DNA from: JAGXSE01 sp040757295 | Lineage (GTDB): Bacteria; Bacillota; PH28-bin88 | Assembly: GCA_040757295.1 (NCBI GenBank) | Contig: JBFLXH010000009.1 | Span: 17,651-81,650 of the forward strand | Length of the DNA: 64,000 bases | Direction of reading: 5' to 3' | Part shown: in pieces, positions 1 to 9,037 of the stretch | How the letters are laid out: each line of letters opens with the position of its first letter | Position numbering within the stretch: position 1 is the first letter of the stretch | Notes under the pieces: model-generated | Seen by the model: the letters and a program-made list of their open reading frames with translations, nothing else | Database searches by the model: none | Told to the model about the DNA's origin: nothing | Translations under genes and position numbers: made by a program

Positions 1-114
1 AAAAGTAGTAAATCGCATATGGGCCTCCAAGCTGAATCCAAACTAATCCTATTTTAGTTTATCAATTAGTGGTTGTCTAGTATTTTGCCTAATCCCTGAA
101 AGGAGTCTAGTTCA

Positions 115-990
115 ATGCAGGATTATCTGGTTCGCGGGACCGGAGCGGATGGGATGGTGAGGATTAAAGCGGCTGTTACAGCTGGGTTAGTTGAGTACGC
201 CAGGAGATGCCACAATACCTTCCCTGTTGCCACAGCTGCTTTAGGCCGCTGCCTGACTGCCGGGTGTATGATGGGTGTGGATCTAACCGGAAAAGAGACA
301 ATAACCCTGCGGGTTTTAGGTGATGGCCCGCTGGGAGCCTTGGTGGTAGTAGGGGAGGCAGGGGGAACAGTGAGAGGTTATGTGGAGAACCCCGAGGTCA
401 ATTTGCCCTCCCGGGATGACGGAAAAATTGATGTAGGCCGTGGTGTTGGCCAAGGAATCCTGGCTGTTACCAAGGACCTGCGGATGCGGGAGCCTTATAT
501 CAGCCAAATCCCGTTGATCTCCGGCGAAATTGCCGAAGATCTAACCCAATATTTCTGGCTGTCTGAGCAAGCACCCACGGCAGTGGCCCTGGGAGTAATG
601 ATTGATAAAGACGGCTCAGTAATTTCTTCCGGTGGATACATGGTCCAGTTAATGCCTGGCGCTACTGACGAATTAGCGGCAATAATTGAGCAAAAGCTGC
701 TCAGCCTTCCGCCGGTAACCGAACTTTTCAGCAACAAAAAAACCCCGGAAGCAGTCTTGGAACTGCTGTTAGAAGGATTCAGTCCGGTAATCTTCCAGCC
801 TGAACCCCTTTCCTTTCAATGTAACTGTTCGCCGGAGCGTTTTCAACGGGCGCTGGCAGGGCTTGGGGAGGCTGAGCTGGCCAGCATGCGCGAAGAAGGG
901 GGAGCCGAGCTAAGGTGTCACTTCTGCAATCGGCTTTACCGGTTTAGCGCTGAAGAATTAGGTCAATTGAGGGAGGAAACAACGGATTAA
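115..990 (+). CDS. hslO: Hsp33 redox-regulated holdase chaperone
   Basis: Cytoplasmic chaperone that is switched on by oxidative unfolding. The 291 residues match the family's usual length. The C-terminal zinc centre is complete: Cys236 and Cys238 (CNC) and Cys268 and Cys271 (CHFC) are the four ligands that are released as disulfides on oxidation in known Hsp33 proteins. The N-terminal part carries the family pattern of a small-molecule-like beta fold (ITLRVLGDGPLG, VRGYVENP). The ATG start is supported by GAAAGGAG about 9 bases upstream. It stands upstream of the PgpA-like gene with an 83-base gap and no clear terminator between, so co-transcription is possible. Confidence 0.97.
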   Translation: MQDYLVRGTGADGMVRIKAAVTAGLVEYARRCHNTFPVATAALGRCLTAGCMMGVDLTGKETITLRVLGDGPLGALVVVGEAGGTVRGYVENPEVNLPSRDDGKIDVGRGVGQGILAVTKDLRMREPYISQIPLISGEIAEDLTQYFWLSEQAPTAVALGVMIDKDGSVISSGGYMVQLMPGATDELAAIIEQKLLSLPPVTELFSNKKTPEAVLELLLEGFSPVIFQPEPLSFQCNCSPERFQRALAGLGEAELASMREEGGAELRCHFCNRLYRFSAEELGQLREETTD

Positions 991-1073
991 GCCGGTTCCA
1001 GATTATTGCAGAAGGGACCCTGAGATTAATCTAGAACTATGCTTATAGATAATATCTTGGGAGGAGGAGGCCA

Positions 1074-1607
1074 ATGTCTTTTAATTTTACCTGTAAACTC
1101 CCTGAGCCAACTAACCAGAAGCTGAAGTATCTTGCCATCGAGTGGCTGCAAGAAAGGGGAGTAAACCTGGAAGATATTGCCGGTTTGGTTTATGAGATTC
1201 AAAAGCCCTATATCCCCAACCTTAGTATAGAAGACTGCTTTTGCAGCGTAGACAGGGTGATGGATAAGCGGGAAGTGCAAAACTCAATTTTTACCGGTCT
1301 TTCCCTGGATGAGCTGGCGGAAAAAGGGCTGATCCGGGAACCATTGCAAACCATGATTAAAAAAGATGACGGGCTGTACGGGATTGACGAGATTCTAGCC
1401 TTGAGCATTGTTAATGTCTACGGTTCAATTGGTCTAACGAATTTTGGCTATCTGGATAAAATAAAGCTTGGCATTATTAAAGAGCTGAATCAACACAGGA
1501 ATAGGGTTATCAACACCTTTTTAGACGATATCGTGGCTGCAATCGCCGCCGCTGCTGCAGCAAGACTTGCCCATCAAACCAGGGATCAAGAGGAAAACCT
1601 GGCCTAA
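1074..1607 (+). CDS. PgpA/YutG-family phosphatidylglycerophosphatase A-like protein
   Basis: 177 residues resembling the soluble Firmicutes YutG branch of the phosphatidylglycerophosphatase A family. Recognisable blocks are the VNLEDIAGLVYEIQKPY segment, the GIDEILALSIVNVYGSIG segment and the C-terminal TFLDDIVAAIAAAAAARL block with its acidic pair. Members are thought to dephosphorylate phosphatidylglycerophosphate or a related lipid phosphate; the exact substrate here is inferred only from family. The ATG is preceded by a very strong GGGAGGAGGAGG site. The next gene starts 25 bases after the stop, or overlaps it if its earlier ATG is used. Confidence 0.85.
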   Translation: MSFNFTCKLPEPTNQKLKYLAIEWLQERGVNLEDIAGLVYEIQKPYIPNLSIEDCFCSVDRVMDKREVQNSIFTGLSLDELAEKGLIREPLQTMIKKDDGLYGIDEILALSIVNVYGSIGLTNFGYLDKIKLGIIKELNQHRNRVINTFLDDIVAAIAAAAAARLAHQTRDQEENLA

Positions 1608-1632
1608 GCTATTTCAACAGGGGGCAGGCCTT

Positions 1633-2487
1633 GTGGGCAGAAAAAAGAACAATCAATTAAATGATTTGAACGGGTCTCAGTGGCTTTATTGGACTGATAG
1701 CATTTACCTTACAAATTCCCCCCCTGATGTTACCCATTCCCTGCGGAAAAAGCATGGGGCAATGAAGCCGCCGGAAGTAATGGCTGATATTATCAGGTTT
1801 TTTACCAAAAAGGGGGAAACGGTGCTTGACCCTTTCGCCGGGGTAGGCGGGACTTTGCTAGGCGCTGCCTTGGCCGGGCGGCTTTCTCTTGGATTTGAAC
1901 TTAACCCCCTTTGGGTAGATGTGTACAGGGAAATATGCCGCCGGTTTGTGGTACGGGGGGGAAAACTAGAGCCCAGGGAGTTACCTAATACAGGTCTAGG
2001 ACCCCCTATAGATATTAACGGGGTCATGGAGCAGGGAGACTGCATGGCGCTCATGGCCCGATTACAGCCTCTTTCAATTGACGCAGTAATCACAGATCCT
2101 CCCTACGGTTGTCAGCATGGGGTTACGGGTTTCAAAGATGAAACAAACTTCAACATGTTCAACGGAGATGAACCCCTTGATTTTGCTAACGCAAAGAGCT
2201 TTGACGAGTACCTAGCCATGATGGCTTTGCTAGGAAAAGAAGTATGGCGGGTCTTAAAAGAAGGACGGTATTTTGTTCTGATTATCGGCGACCGTTACCA
2301 AAAAGGAGAATACATCCCCCTTGGCGCCATGGTTGGCCGGACAATGCAGGAGCAAGGGTTCAAGTTGAAAGGGATCAAGATTTGGTGCAACAAGGCAACC
2401 CAACGGCCATTAAAGCCATATGGCATAATGTCTGCTTTTGTTCCCAATATTACTCATCAGAATATCGTAATCCTGCGCAAGCAATAA
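1633..2487 (+). CDS. Solitary DNA N4/N6 methyltransferase
   Basis: Site-specific amino-methyltransferase. Motif I (DPFAGVGG, near residue 66) precedes motif IV (DPPYG, near residue 155), so the order is I then IV, unlike the beta-class Mod protein at 57 kb. No restriction endonuclease gene lies beside it, which suggests an orphan methylase with a regulatory or self-marking role (inference). I chose GTG at 1633 because it follows a GGGGGCAGG stretch and avoids a 41-base overlap with the upstream gene; the ATG at 1567 in the same frame is possible but encodes an unconserved-looking leader. Its recognition sequence cannot be read from the protein. Confidence 0.85.
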   Translation: MGRKKNNQLNDLNGSQWLYWTDSIYLTNSPPDVTHSLRKKHGAMKPPEVMADIIRFFTKKGETVLDPFAGVGGTLLGAALAGRLSLGFELNPLWVDVYREICRRFVVRGGKLEPRELPNTGLGPPIDINGVMEQGDCMALMARLQPLSIDAVITDPPYGCQHGVTGFKDETNFNMFNGDEPLDFANAKSFDEYLAMMALLGKEVWRVLKEGRYFVLIIGDRYQKGEYIPLGAMVGRTMQEQGFKLKGIKIWCNKATQRPLKPYGIMSAFVPNITHQNIVILRKQ

Positions 2488-2502
2488 ATGGGGAGGGTCT
2501 AA

Positions 2503-3162
2503 ATGGATATCCATCAATTGGAAGGATTAATCAAAACCAGGCGGTCAATTCGAAAATGGCAGCATCAGGCCATCCCTGATGCCTTGCTTGAGAAGGCATT
2601 AGAGCTGGCTACCTGGGCGCCTAACGGTGGAAATCATCAGCCGTGGCATTTTTATGTGGTTAAAAGCAGGCCAGTCATCAATAGGATTGCTGATGCGGTC
2701 GAGGCCAAGACGGAACTAATGGCCGGGTGGCCCGAAGCCGATCCTCACCGTGAGACGGTGGATAAATGGAAAAAGACGGCAGCCTTTTTTCGTCAGGCCC
2801 CTGTGGTCATTGCGGTTACCGTCGGAGGATACCAGTCAATTACCGACATTCTTGTTAACGCCAGAAAAGATTCTGATATTGCGGCCAGGGAGATTTTCGC
2901 CAATCGACAATTCTGCAGCACAAGAGTGCAGACTGCAGCCGCAGCTATTACTCAAATGCTCTTAGCATTCCACCAGCTAGGACTGGGAGCCTGCTGGATG
3001 ACTGGCCCGGTCCAGGCTAAACAGGAGATCGAAAAGATCCTGGGGGTTCCGCCGGACTGGGATTTTGTGGCATTAATCCCCGTTGGATTTCCCGGCGAAC
3101 AGCCTGGGCCGCGAAACCGGAAACCTCTTTGCCAGATAATGACAATAATTGATGGGAACTAA
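2503..3162 (+). CDS. Nitroreductase-family FMN oxidoreductase
   Basis: 219-residue member of the nitroreductase superfamily of flavin enzymes that reduce nitroaromatics, quinones or related acceptors with NAD(P)H. Family features seen are the N-terminal RRSIRKW motif that contacts FMN phosphate, the WAPNGGNHQPWHF block, and the C-terminal GLGACWMTGP and LIPVGFPGE segments. The start has GGGAGGGT upstream. A rho-independent terminator follows 25 bases after the stop, closing the transcription unit. The physiological substrate is unknown. Confidence 0.9.
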   Translation: MDIHQLEGLIKTRRSIRKWQHQAIPDALLEKALELATWAPNGGNHQPWHFYVVKSRPVINRIADAVEAKTELMAGWPEADPHRETVDKWKKTAAFFRQAPVVIAVTVGGYQSITDILVNARKDSDIAAREIFANRQFCSTRVQTAAAAITQMLLAFHQLGLGACWMTGPVQAKQEIEKILGVPPDWDFVALIPVGFPGEQPGPRNRKPLCQIMTIIDGN

Positions 3163-3187
3163 TACCTAGTAATCAATTTGGGAAAAA

Positions 3188-3222
3188 GCGGGGACTATGT
3201 CGCAAGGTCTCCGCATTTTTTC
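3188..3222 (+). terminator. Rho-independent terminator after nitroreductase gene
   Basis: Arms GCGGGGAC (3188-3195) and GTCTCCGC (3207-3214) form an 8-pair stem with one G-U pair, followed directly by a run of T. An ATG at 3197 that would extend the next reading frame sits inside this loop, which argues against using it as a start. Confidence 0.85.
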
Positions 3223-3307
3223 CAAAAGCTTACAAAATTCCCGAAGGAAAACAGGAAGCTTTTGTCAAAAATATGCCCCAGCATTTGGGATAGACAAGAG
3301 ATGTGGG

Positions 3308-5248
3308 GTGAAGGTTTTGAAGAAGCGAAAGGTGATTCGGGTACGGGTCAATGGTAGTCTGGACTCTTTAACTGACATGCTTAAATATTATTTGTACCAG
3401 CAGACTGGACAAACTGTGGATGACCTTGTTGCCAAGGTGCTTAGACGCATGGTGACAAATCAAACTGTGTCTAAATTGGAAAAGCATGTCAGCCGGTGTT
3501 TGCATAAAAACCCCGCCTTTGATCAAGCTTCCAATAACCGGTGGCTATTAGACACCAGAGGGCAGAGGAGTAATGATCAACTGTACCAGTGGTTGCAAAC
3601 AACAGGACAAGCCATGAATATTGCTGAGTTGAGGCTTAAGGCCCGGGAGAGGGGAATAGACCCCGAGCTTATCCAAGAAAAAGATCTGGTCACAGACAGC
3701 CGGTTTTTACGCTTAAAAACTGGAAAATGGGCTTTAATCCACTGGGAAATCATCAGACAAGTCACCGGGAAGGAACTGGATAAGACGGCAGAGAAGCTGC
3801 GTATAACCAGGCAGCCTATGGCTGTAGAAGAGATCGCCCGCAATCTATTGGCTCACGGTGCGGAGGGGACCGATCTTTTAGCCTGCCTGCAGAAGGATCC
3901 CAGGTTCGCTTGGGTTGGTGGGCATCATTGGTATTTGAGGGAATTACTCCCAACCCCTGCTGACAGTGGTTCAGTAAGGGCCTTTGCCTTGGAACCCTTT
4001 CGCAAGGCTGAAACGGCTGCTTTAGGCGAAGCAGAGCTGATGTTAATTTTGAACGACACTGATCCCAACTGCCGCGAATATATCCTGTCCTCTATGGACT
4101 TGGAGCGAGGCTCCCTGAGGATTACTAAACGGATGGACAGGTTGTTTGCCGGTTTACCGCCAGTGGCTTGGATTTCTTTCGACACGCCGACTGGCCCTTT
4201 AGAGGCATGGTATCTCCGGATGGGCGGCTCTATCCTGGGTTTCAGCCACTGGTTCCTACAAAACGGCCTTGAGCCCGGCAGTAAGCTCCGGATTAAACGG
4301 GTTATGGGAGAAGAGCGGATATTCAACATCGAAATTACTAGCGAGAGAGAGGCAGAGGTATTTACTGAGGGGTCCAGGGTGCGCAAACTGGAGGCTCTTT
4401 GGCGAAAGGACCAGACAGAAAATTATTCCTTAGATCAATTGCTTTTGGAGGTAATGGAACTGTTCCCTGCCGGATTGCCACAGGAGGAAGTAGCGCAAGT
4501 AATGACAGCTATTCGACCAGTTTCCCCGGACGAAATCGGGCGATTGTTGGAAAATACCCCATATTTTGAGCGGACAACTTCAGGTAATTGGCGCTTTAAC
4601 CAGGCCATTTTCGAAGCTTATAATAAGCTGGCCCGAGAACTCTCCTTGGTTAGGGATGAAATATCCCGTTCCCAGCAGGAGATTGCTGCTGCCCTTCAGG
4701 AGAACCAGCAGCTAGTTATGGAAAAAGAGGGTCTGTACGGCGAATTAATTTATCTAAAAAACCACCACCGGGATCAGGAGGCTCAACTGCAGGAAAAAAT
4801 ACGCCGTTTAAGGGACCAGTTGGAGGAATTGCAGCGGGAGCATGCCAGGACCAGGGCCGAACTGGATAAACAGCTGAAACACCGGGATTGTCTCCAACAG
4901 GAAATGGAAAAGGCTAAACAACAGATTCAGACCCTCCGAGCGGAAAGAGATAGTCTAAAGATAAAAGCAGAGCAGCTTGAATCAAGAACCTTACAGCTTC
5001 AGGGTAATTTAAGCCGATCGCGGGAAGAGATCGAGGAACAGCATTTGCGGGTGAACCAGCGGCTGAAGGAACTGGAGGCCAAGCTGCATAATTCGATCAT
5101 TGCCAACGATGACCTTGAGCGAACAGTCGTTAAACTCCAGGAGGAACGACGCTTGTTAAAACGCCGTATGAACCACTGGCTGGTACGCTGGGCTATTGCC
5201 ATCACCTCCGGATGGCGCCGGAACGACAATAGCTTTTTGAAATCATAG
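3308..5248 (+). CDS. Unrecognised protein with repeated winged-helix-like modules and a C-terminal coiled coil
   Basis: About 646 residues from the GTG at 3308; no family recognised. The frame stays open back to 3197, but that ATG lies in the loop of the preceding terminator, so a downstream start is likelier; 3308 is a guess because its ribosome site is weak. Four segments repeat the pattern aspartate-x-Arg/Tyr-Phe ... Gly/Asn-x-Trp-x-Leu/Phe: about 3497-3550 (NPAFD...RWLL), 3677-3736 (DSRFLRL...KWAL), 3878-3946 (DPRFAWV...HWYL) and 4539-4595 (TPYFERT...NWRF). This resembles HARE-HTH-type winged helices as in RNA polymerase delta. From about 4620 to 5190 the protein is a long charged Gln/Glu/Lys-rich coiled coil, ending in a basic tail. 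A nucleic-acid-linked scaffold role is inference only. Confidence 0.8.
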   Translation: MKVLKKRKVIRVRVNGSLDSLTDMLKYYLYQQTGQTVDDLVAKVLRRMVTNQTVSKLEKHVSRCLHKNPAFDQASNNRWLLDTRGQRSNDQLYQWLQTTGQAMNIAELRLKARERGIDPELIQEKDLVTDSRFLRLKTGKWALIHWEIIRQVTGKELDKTAEKLRITRQPMAVEEIARNLLAHGAEGTDLLACLQKDPRFAWVGGHHWYLRELLPTPADSGSVRAFALEPFRKAETAALGEAELMLILNDTDPNCREYILSSMDLERGSLRITKRMDRLFAGLPPVAWISFDTPTGPLEAWYLRMGGSILGFSHWFLQNGLEPGSKLRIKRVMGEERIFNIEITSEREAEVFTEGSRVRKLEALWRKDQTENYSLDQLLLEVMELFPAGLPQEEVAQVMTAIRPVSPDEIGRLLENTPYFERTTSGNWRFNQAIFEAYNKLARELSLVRDEISRSQQEIAAALQENQQLVMEKEGLYGELIYLKNHHRDQEAQLQEKIRRLRDQLEELQREHARTRAELDKQLKHRDCLQQEMEKAKQQIQTLRAERDSLKIKAEQLESRTLQLQGNLSRSREEIEEQHLRVNQRLKELEAKLHNSIIANDDLERTVVKLQEERRLLKRRMNHWLVRWAIAITSGWRRNDNSFLKS

Positions 5249-5255
5249 AAGGACG

Positions 5256-5298
5256 CAAAAACCATTCCTTTGAATTAAATTAAGGAAAGGTTTTTGTA
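5256..5298. terminator. Bidirectional terminator between convergent genes
   Basis: Arms 5256-5270 and 5282-5296 are 15-base inverted repeats with one mismatch (CAAAAACC... and ...GGTTTTTG). Each outer end supplies a T-run for one strand, so it can serve both the coiled-coil gene and the convergent glycosidase gene. Confidence 0.85.
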
Positions 5299-5307
5299 TG
5301 ACAACTA

Positions 5308-7107
5308 CTAGAGCTCTCCGGTAAGGATGATTCCCCCAAAACCTGGTACCCGTGGCAGAGCCAGCTGATTGCCGGTAACCGGGTAGGAATAACCGGTGCT
5401 GCACTCTGAAAAAACAATGTCCGGCGGCACATGAGGCAGGGTGATCACTAGCCCGTGGTGCTCCTGGTGCCTGTTTAATACAACTAGGGCTATTTCCTGC
5501 TCGCTGCGCCTCAGATAACAGTAAAGTCCCCTGTTGTCATCAGCGAATAGCGTTTCAAAAGTGCCGGTTTTTAGGACTGGGTGCTTGTGCCTTGCAGCAA
5601 TGAGGGTTTTATATAAGGAAAAGAGATCATGATCCTGGCGGTCCTTTTCCCAGACCATGGTGCCGCGGCAGCCTGGGTCCGGTCCCCCGGTCATTCCTAC
5701 CTCATCGCCGTAATACACCATCGGTGCCCCAAGGTAAGTCATTTGAAATATAAGGGCGGGCCGCAAGCGGTCCTTTGCTGCCTGATATGCCTCTTCCTCT
5801 GTAAGCCCATGGGGCAGATGGTTGATGAACTCTGTGATAATCCTAGCTGTGTCGTGGCTTCCAAGGAGGTTGAGAAGGCAGCCATGAACCTGCTCCGGGT
5901 AGCGCAGGCGGATCAGGCCCAAAAGATAGTCAAAGGTCTGCAGACCAATTCTGTTTTTTGCAAAACAGTCAATGACCAGGTCTCGGAAAAGATAATTCAT
6001 AACCCCGTCGAACTGGTCACCCTGCAGCCAAGGCCTGCCATCCCGCCATATTTCGCCAACAATGTAGGTTTCAGGGTTAATCCCTTTTGCCACTTGGCGA
6101 AACTCCTGCCAAAACTCATGTTCCACTTCATTAGGCACATCAAGGCGCCAACCGTCTGCGCCTCTCTTAGTCCAGAAGGCGGCTGTCTCCAGTAAATATT
6201 TTCTCGTTTCTGGGTTTTTTACATTTAATTTGGGCAGGTCCGCAAAATCCCACCAACAGGCGTAGTTTGGCGGGTGTTTTGAAATCGGGTACCCGTAGAT
6301 ATAATACCAGTTTTTGTAGCGCGAGGCGTACCCATGCTGGACAATATCCTGAAAGGCCCAAAACTCATCACCGGTATGATTAAAAACACAATCCAGCACG
6401 AGTTTGATTTGGTGCTTCCGAAAGGTATCCACCAACTTATTAAAAGTGTCCATGTCTCCGAAATGGGGATCGATTTTCATGTAATCCATGGTATCATACT
6501 TGTGATTAGAGACCGAGGCAAAAATGGGATTCAGCCAAACAGCATTAACCCCCAGTTCCACCAAATGATGAATTTTGGCTGCAATTCCCTGCAGGTCCCC
6601 ACCAAAAAAATTGGTTCTGGTTGGTATTCCGCCCCAGGGTTCTGTTTTAGGTGGATCGTTACTGGGGTCCCCATTATAGAACCTTTCGGGAAAGATCTGG
6701 TAAAACACTGCCTCCTGAACCCAGTCCGGTACAACAAAAACCTGGTCAGGCTGCCAGGAGCCGCTAAAGGGCTGCAGGTTTTTCGGGAAGTCAGGCCCGG
6801 TTTCTACACCGCCAGAGCCGATCCAGTAACTGAAGCCGTCGGATACAAGTTGAAAAAGGTACTTAAGCTGAGGTTTGCTGGTAGTAACATAGGTTTGATA
6901 GTAAACAGACCTGGGGGTAGCAGCAAAGGGATACATAGTTTTGGGCTGCCAATCTCCATCCAAATACCAGACCTGGCAGGTTGCCTCGGTTTTCGGCCTG
7001 ACCCGTAATTTAAGGGATACCGTATCGGGTTTAATCGGTTTAAAATATCGCTTAACTTGACGGTGATAAAACCGGTAGGGCAGTTTAAAGTCATCTTTTC
7101 TGTTCAA
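5308..7107 (-). CDS. GH13 alpha-glycosidase (neopullulanase/cyclomaltodextrinase type)
   Basis: 599-residue retaining alpha-glucan hydrolase. An N-terminal beta domain (about 1-125) precedes the catalytic barrel, as in neopullulanase and maltogenic amylase. The conserved regions are visible: DCVFNHTG (region I), GWRLDVPNE with the nucleophile Asp323, VGEIW with acid/base Glu352, and LLGSHDT with Asp419. There is no signal peptide, so it acts in the cytoplasm, probably on maltodextrins or cyclodextrins. The best start is TTG, with GGAG about 10 bases upstream. It is transcribed alone, convergent with the preceding gene and divergent from the ABC exporter genes. Confidence 0.93.
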   Translation of the reverse strand: MNRKDDFKLPYRFYHRQVKRYFKPIKPDTVSLKLRVRPKTEATCQVWYLDGDWQPKTMYPFAATPRSVYYQTYVTTSKPQLKYLFQLVSDGFSYWIGSGGVETGPDFPKNLQPFSGSWQPDQVFVVPDWVQEAVFYQIFPERFYNGDPSNDPPKTEPWGGIPTRTNFFGGDLQGIAAKIHHLVELGVNAVWLNPIFASVSNHKYDTMDYMKIDPHFGDMDTFNKLVDTFRKHQIKLVLDCVFNHTGDEFWAFQDIVQHGYASRYKNWYYIYGYPISKHPPNYACWWDFADLPKLNVKNPETRKYLLETAAFWTKRGADGWRLDVPNEVEHEFWQEFRQVAKGINPETYIVGEIWRDGRPWLQGDQFDGVMNYLFRDLVIDCFAKNRIGLQTFDYLLGLIRLRYPEQVHGCLLNLLGSHDTARIITEFINHLPHGLTEEEAYQAAKDRLRPALIFQMTYLGAPMVYYGDEVGMTGGPDPGCRGTMVWEKDRQDHDLFSLYKTLIAARHKHPVLKTGTFETLFADDNRGLYCYLRRSEQEIALVVLNRHQEHHGLVITLPHVPPDIVFSECSTGYSYPVTGNQLALPRVPGFGGIILTGEL

Positions 7108-7254
7108 CCCTGATTCACTCCAATCACCTTCATATCAGGGGAGGGTTTTGCTCCAAGTTTAATCTATGGTATTATTTGAAAGACAGGGGAAAAATATGTT
7201 TCCTTTTTTGAGATAGATAAAGGTCCGGATAAAAGGTCCGCAGGGAGGAACGTA

Positions 7255-8175
7255 ATGAACTGGGCTGTTGTTGCCGAAAAACTGTTTAAAAGATATCAAG
7301 CCCTGGAGGCTGTAAAAGGCATCAGTTTCCGGATTGGCAGCCATGAATGCTATGGATTCCTTGGGCCAAACGGAGCCGGTAAGACTACCACCTTAAAAAT
7401 GATATACGGTTTTTCTCCTTTAACCGCTGGTAAACTGCTGGTACTGGGAATGGATGTGACGGCTGAATTAAGAAGCATTAAGGCCCGGATCGGGGTGGTG
7501 CCCCAGGAAGACAACCTGGACCCGGAGTTGACGGTCTTGGAGAACTTGTTGATGTTTTCTTCCTATTTCGGAATTAGTAAGGAAGAGGCCTTGGGTCGAG
7601 CTCCCCGATTGCTGCAGTTTGTGGAGATTGAAGACCGGGCCAATACCCCGGTGGAGGAACTTTCCGGCGGCTTAAAACGTCGGTTAACCATTGCCAGGGC
7701 TCTTGTCAATCAGCCGGAAGTTCTGCTTTTGGATGAACCAACCACAGGGCTAGACCCACAAGCCCGGCGCTTGATCTGGGACCGGCTGCTGCACCTGAAG
7801 CAGGAAGGTGTTACCATCATCCTAACAACTCACTACATGGAGGAAGCCCATCGCTTGTGTGACCGCATTGCCATGATGGATCTGGGGGAAATATTGGCCG
7901 AAGGGCCGCCGGACCAACTGGTCTCCTTGCATGCAGGCAGGGAAGTATTGGAGCTTGGCGGCGCTGCCAAGCAAAGGGAAGCTATTGAGAAGACCTTGGA
8001 AGGCCTGTACAGCCATTCCTTAGTAGTAGGGGAATCTCTTTTCCTCTATTCCAATAACGGTAAAGAGTTGTGGTACAGGTTGCAACAGGCGAACGGCATG
8101 ATCAGCCATCAGCTGCTCCGGCCCACTAACTTGGAAGACGTTTTTTTAAAGCTGACTGGCAGGGGGTTGGATTGA
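7255..8175 (+). CDS. ABC-2 type exporter, ATP-binding protein
   Basis: 306-residue ATPase of the DrrA/NodI/CcmA-like group. Walker A is GPNGAGKT (residues 37-44), the signature is LSGGLKRR and Walker B is LLLDEPTTGLD, followed by the H-loop in LTTHYMEEA. The C-terminal extension after the nucleotide-binding domain is typical of this exporter subfamily. The last codon overlaps the start of the permease gene (TGATG), showing tight coupling. The substrate, perhaps a drug, lipid or polysaccharide, cannot be deduced. Confidence 0.95.
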   Translation: MNWAVVAEKLFKRYQALEAVKGISFRIGSHECYGFLGPNGAGKTTTLKMIYGFSPLTAGKLLVLGMDVTAELRSIKARIGVVPQEDNLDPELTVLENLLMFSSYFGISKEEALGRAPRLLQFVEIEDRANTPVEELSGGLKRRLTIARALVNQPEVLLLDEPTTGLDPQARRLIWDRLLHLKQEGVTIILTTHYMEEAHRLCDRIAMMDLGEILAEGPPDQLVSLHAGREVLELGGAAKQREAIEKTLEGLYSHSLVVGESLFLYSNNGKELWYRLQQANGMISHQLLRPTNLEDVFLKLTGRGLD

Positions 8176-8963
8176 TGGTTGGCCTAAAATGGTGGCAGAT
8201 GCCGCTCATATCCTATCGCTCTTGGTTGGTGGTGCGGCGCAACCTGATGGTTTTTAAAAAGACCTGGCTTACCAATATCGGGTTTAACTTTATTGAGCCA
8301 CTTTTGTACTTGACGGCCCTCGGGCTTGGCCTGGGAGCTTATGTGAAGGAGATTCAAGGTTTGCCGTATATCCAGTGGATCGCGCCTGGCCTAATTGCGT
8401 CTTCAGCCATGTGGGCAACAGCGATAGAAACTACCTATGACAGCTTTATGCGAATGAAATATCAACGAATTTACCATGCCATTGCAGCAACCCCAATCAG
8501 CCTGGAGGAAGTAGTTGTTGGAGAAATGCTGTTCGGTACTTTCAAAAGCCTGCTTTATGGTTCAGTTTTCCTTTTGGTGATATTTATAGCCGGCCTGGTT
8601 CCTGCGGCAACAGCCTTGCTGGTACCTTTGGTTCTGGTCATTAGCGGGTTGATCTTTGCGGAATTGGGGATAACCTGGACGGGTCTGGTACCCAAGACGG
8701 ATCATTTTAGTTATTTCTTTACCCTGATTATTACTCCCATGTTTCTGTTCGGGGGGATATTCTTTCCTTTAGAAGGGATGCCAGCCGTTGTGCAGGCAGT
8801 TGCCTGGCTTACCCCCCTTTATCATTCTGTTCAGCTCATTAGAAGCCTGGTATTAGGGCAATATTCTTGGCTCTTGTTCGGCCATGCCGCCTGGTTGGCT
8901 ACTTTTGCCGTGATTTTCTTCCGGATCCCCCTTTTTCTGGTTAGGAAAAAATTGGTGCAATAG
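8175..8963 (+). CDS. ABC-2 type exporter, permease
   Basis: 262-residue integral membrane partner of the ATPase immediately upstream. About six hydrophobic helices are visible, and the ABC-2 family signature region lies near the C-terminus (FLFGGIFFPLEGMP followed by ...VAWLTPLYHSVQLIR), as in NodJ and DrrB proteins. Translation probably re-initiates at ATG 8175 over the stop of the ATPase gene. Together the pair would form a two-gene exporter. Confidence 0.93.
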   Translation: MVGLKWWQMPLISYRSWLVVRRNLMVFKKTWLTNIGFNFIEPLLYLTALGLGLGAYVKEIQGLPYIQWIAPGLIASSAMWATAIETTYDSFMRMKYQRIYHAIAATPISLEEVVVGEMLFGTFKSLLYGSVFLLVIFIAGLVPAATALLVPLVLVISGLIFAELGITWTGLVPKTDHFSYFFTLIITPMFLFGGIFFPLEGMPAVVQAVAWLTPLYHSVQLIRSLVLGQYSWLLFGHAAWLATFAVIFFRIPLFLVRKKLVQ

Positions 8964-9037
8964 TTCCCCATCGGTTATTAATTGAGGGGTTACTCCATAA
9001 ATTTAGGATATATTTTTGATCAGGAAAGTGATGTGCA

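Noticed and set aside
3197..3307. N-terminal extension of the coiled-coil protein from ATG 3197
   Set aside because: The ATG is inside the loop of a convincing terminator and the added residues look random, so the gene most likely starts downstream.
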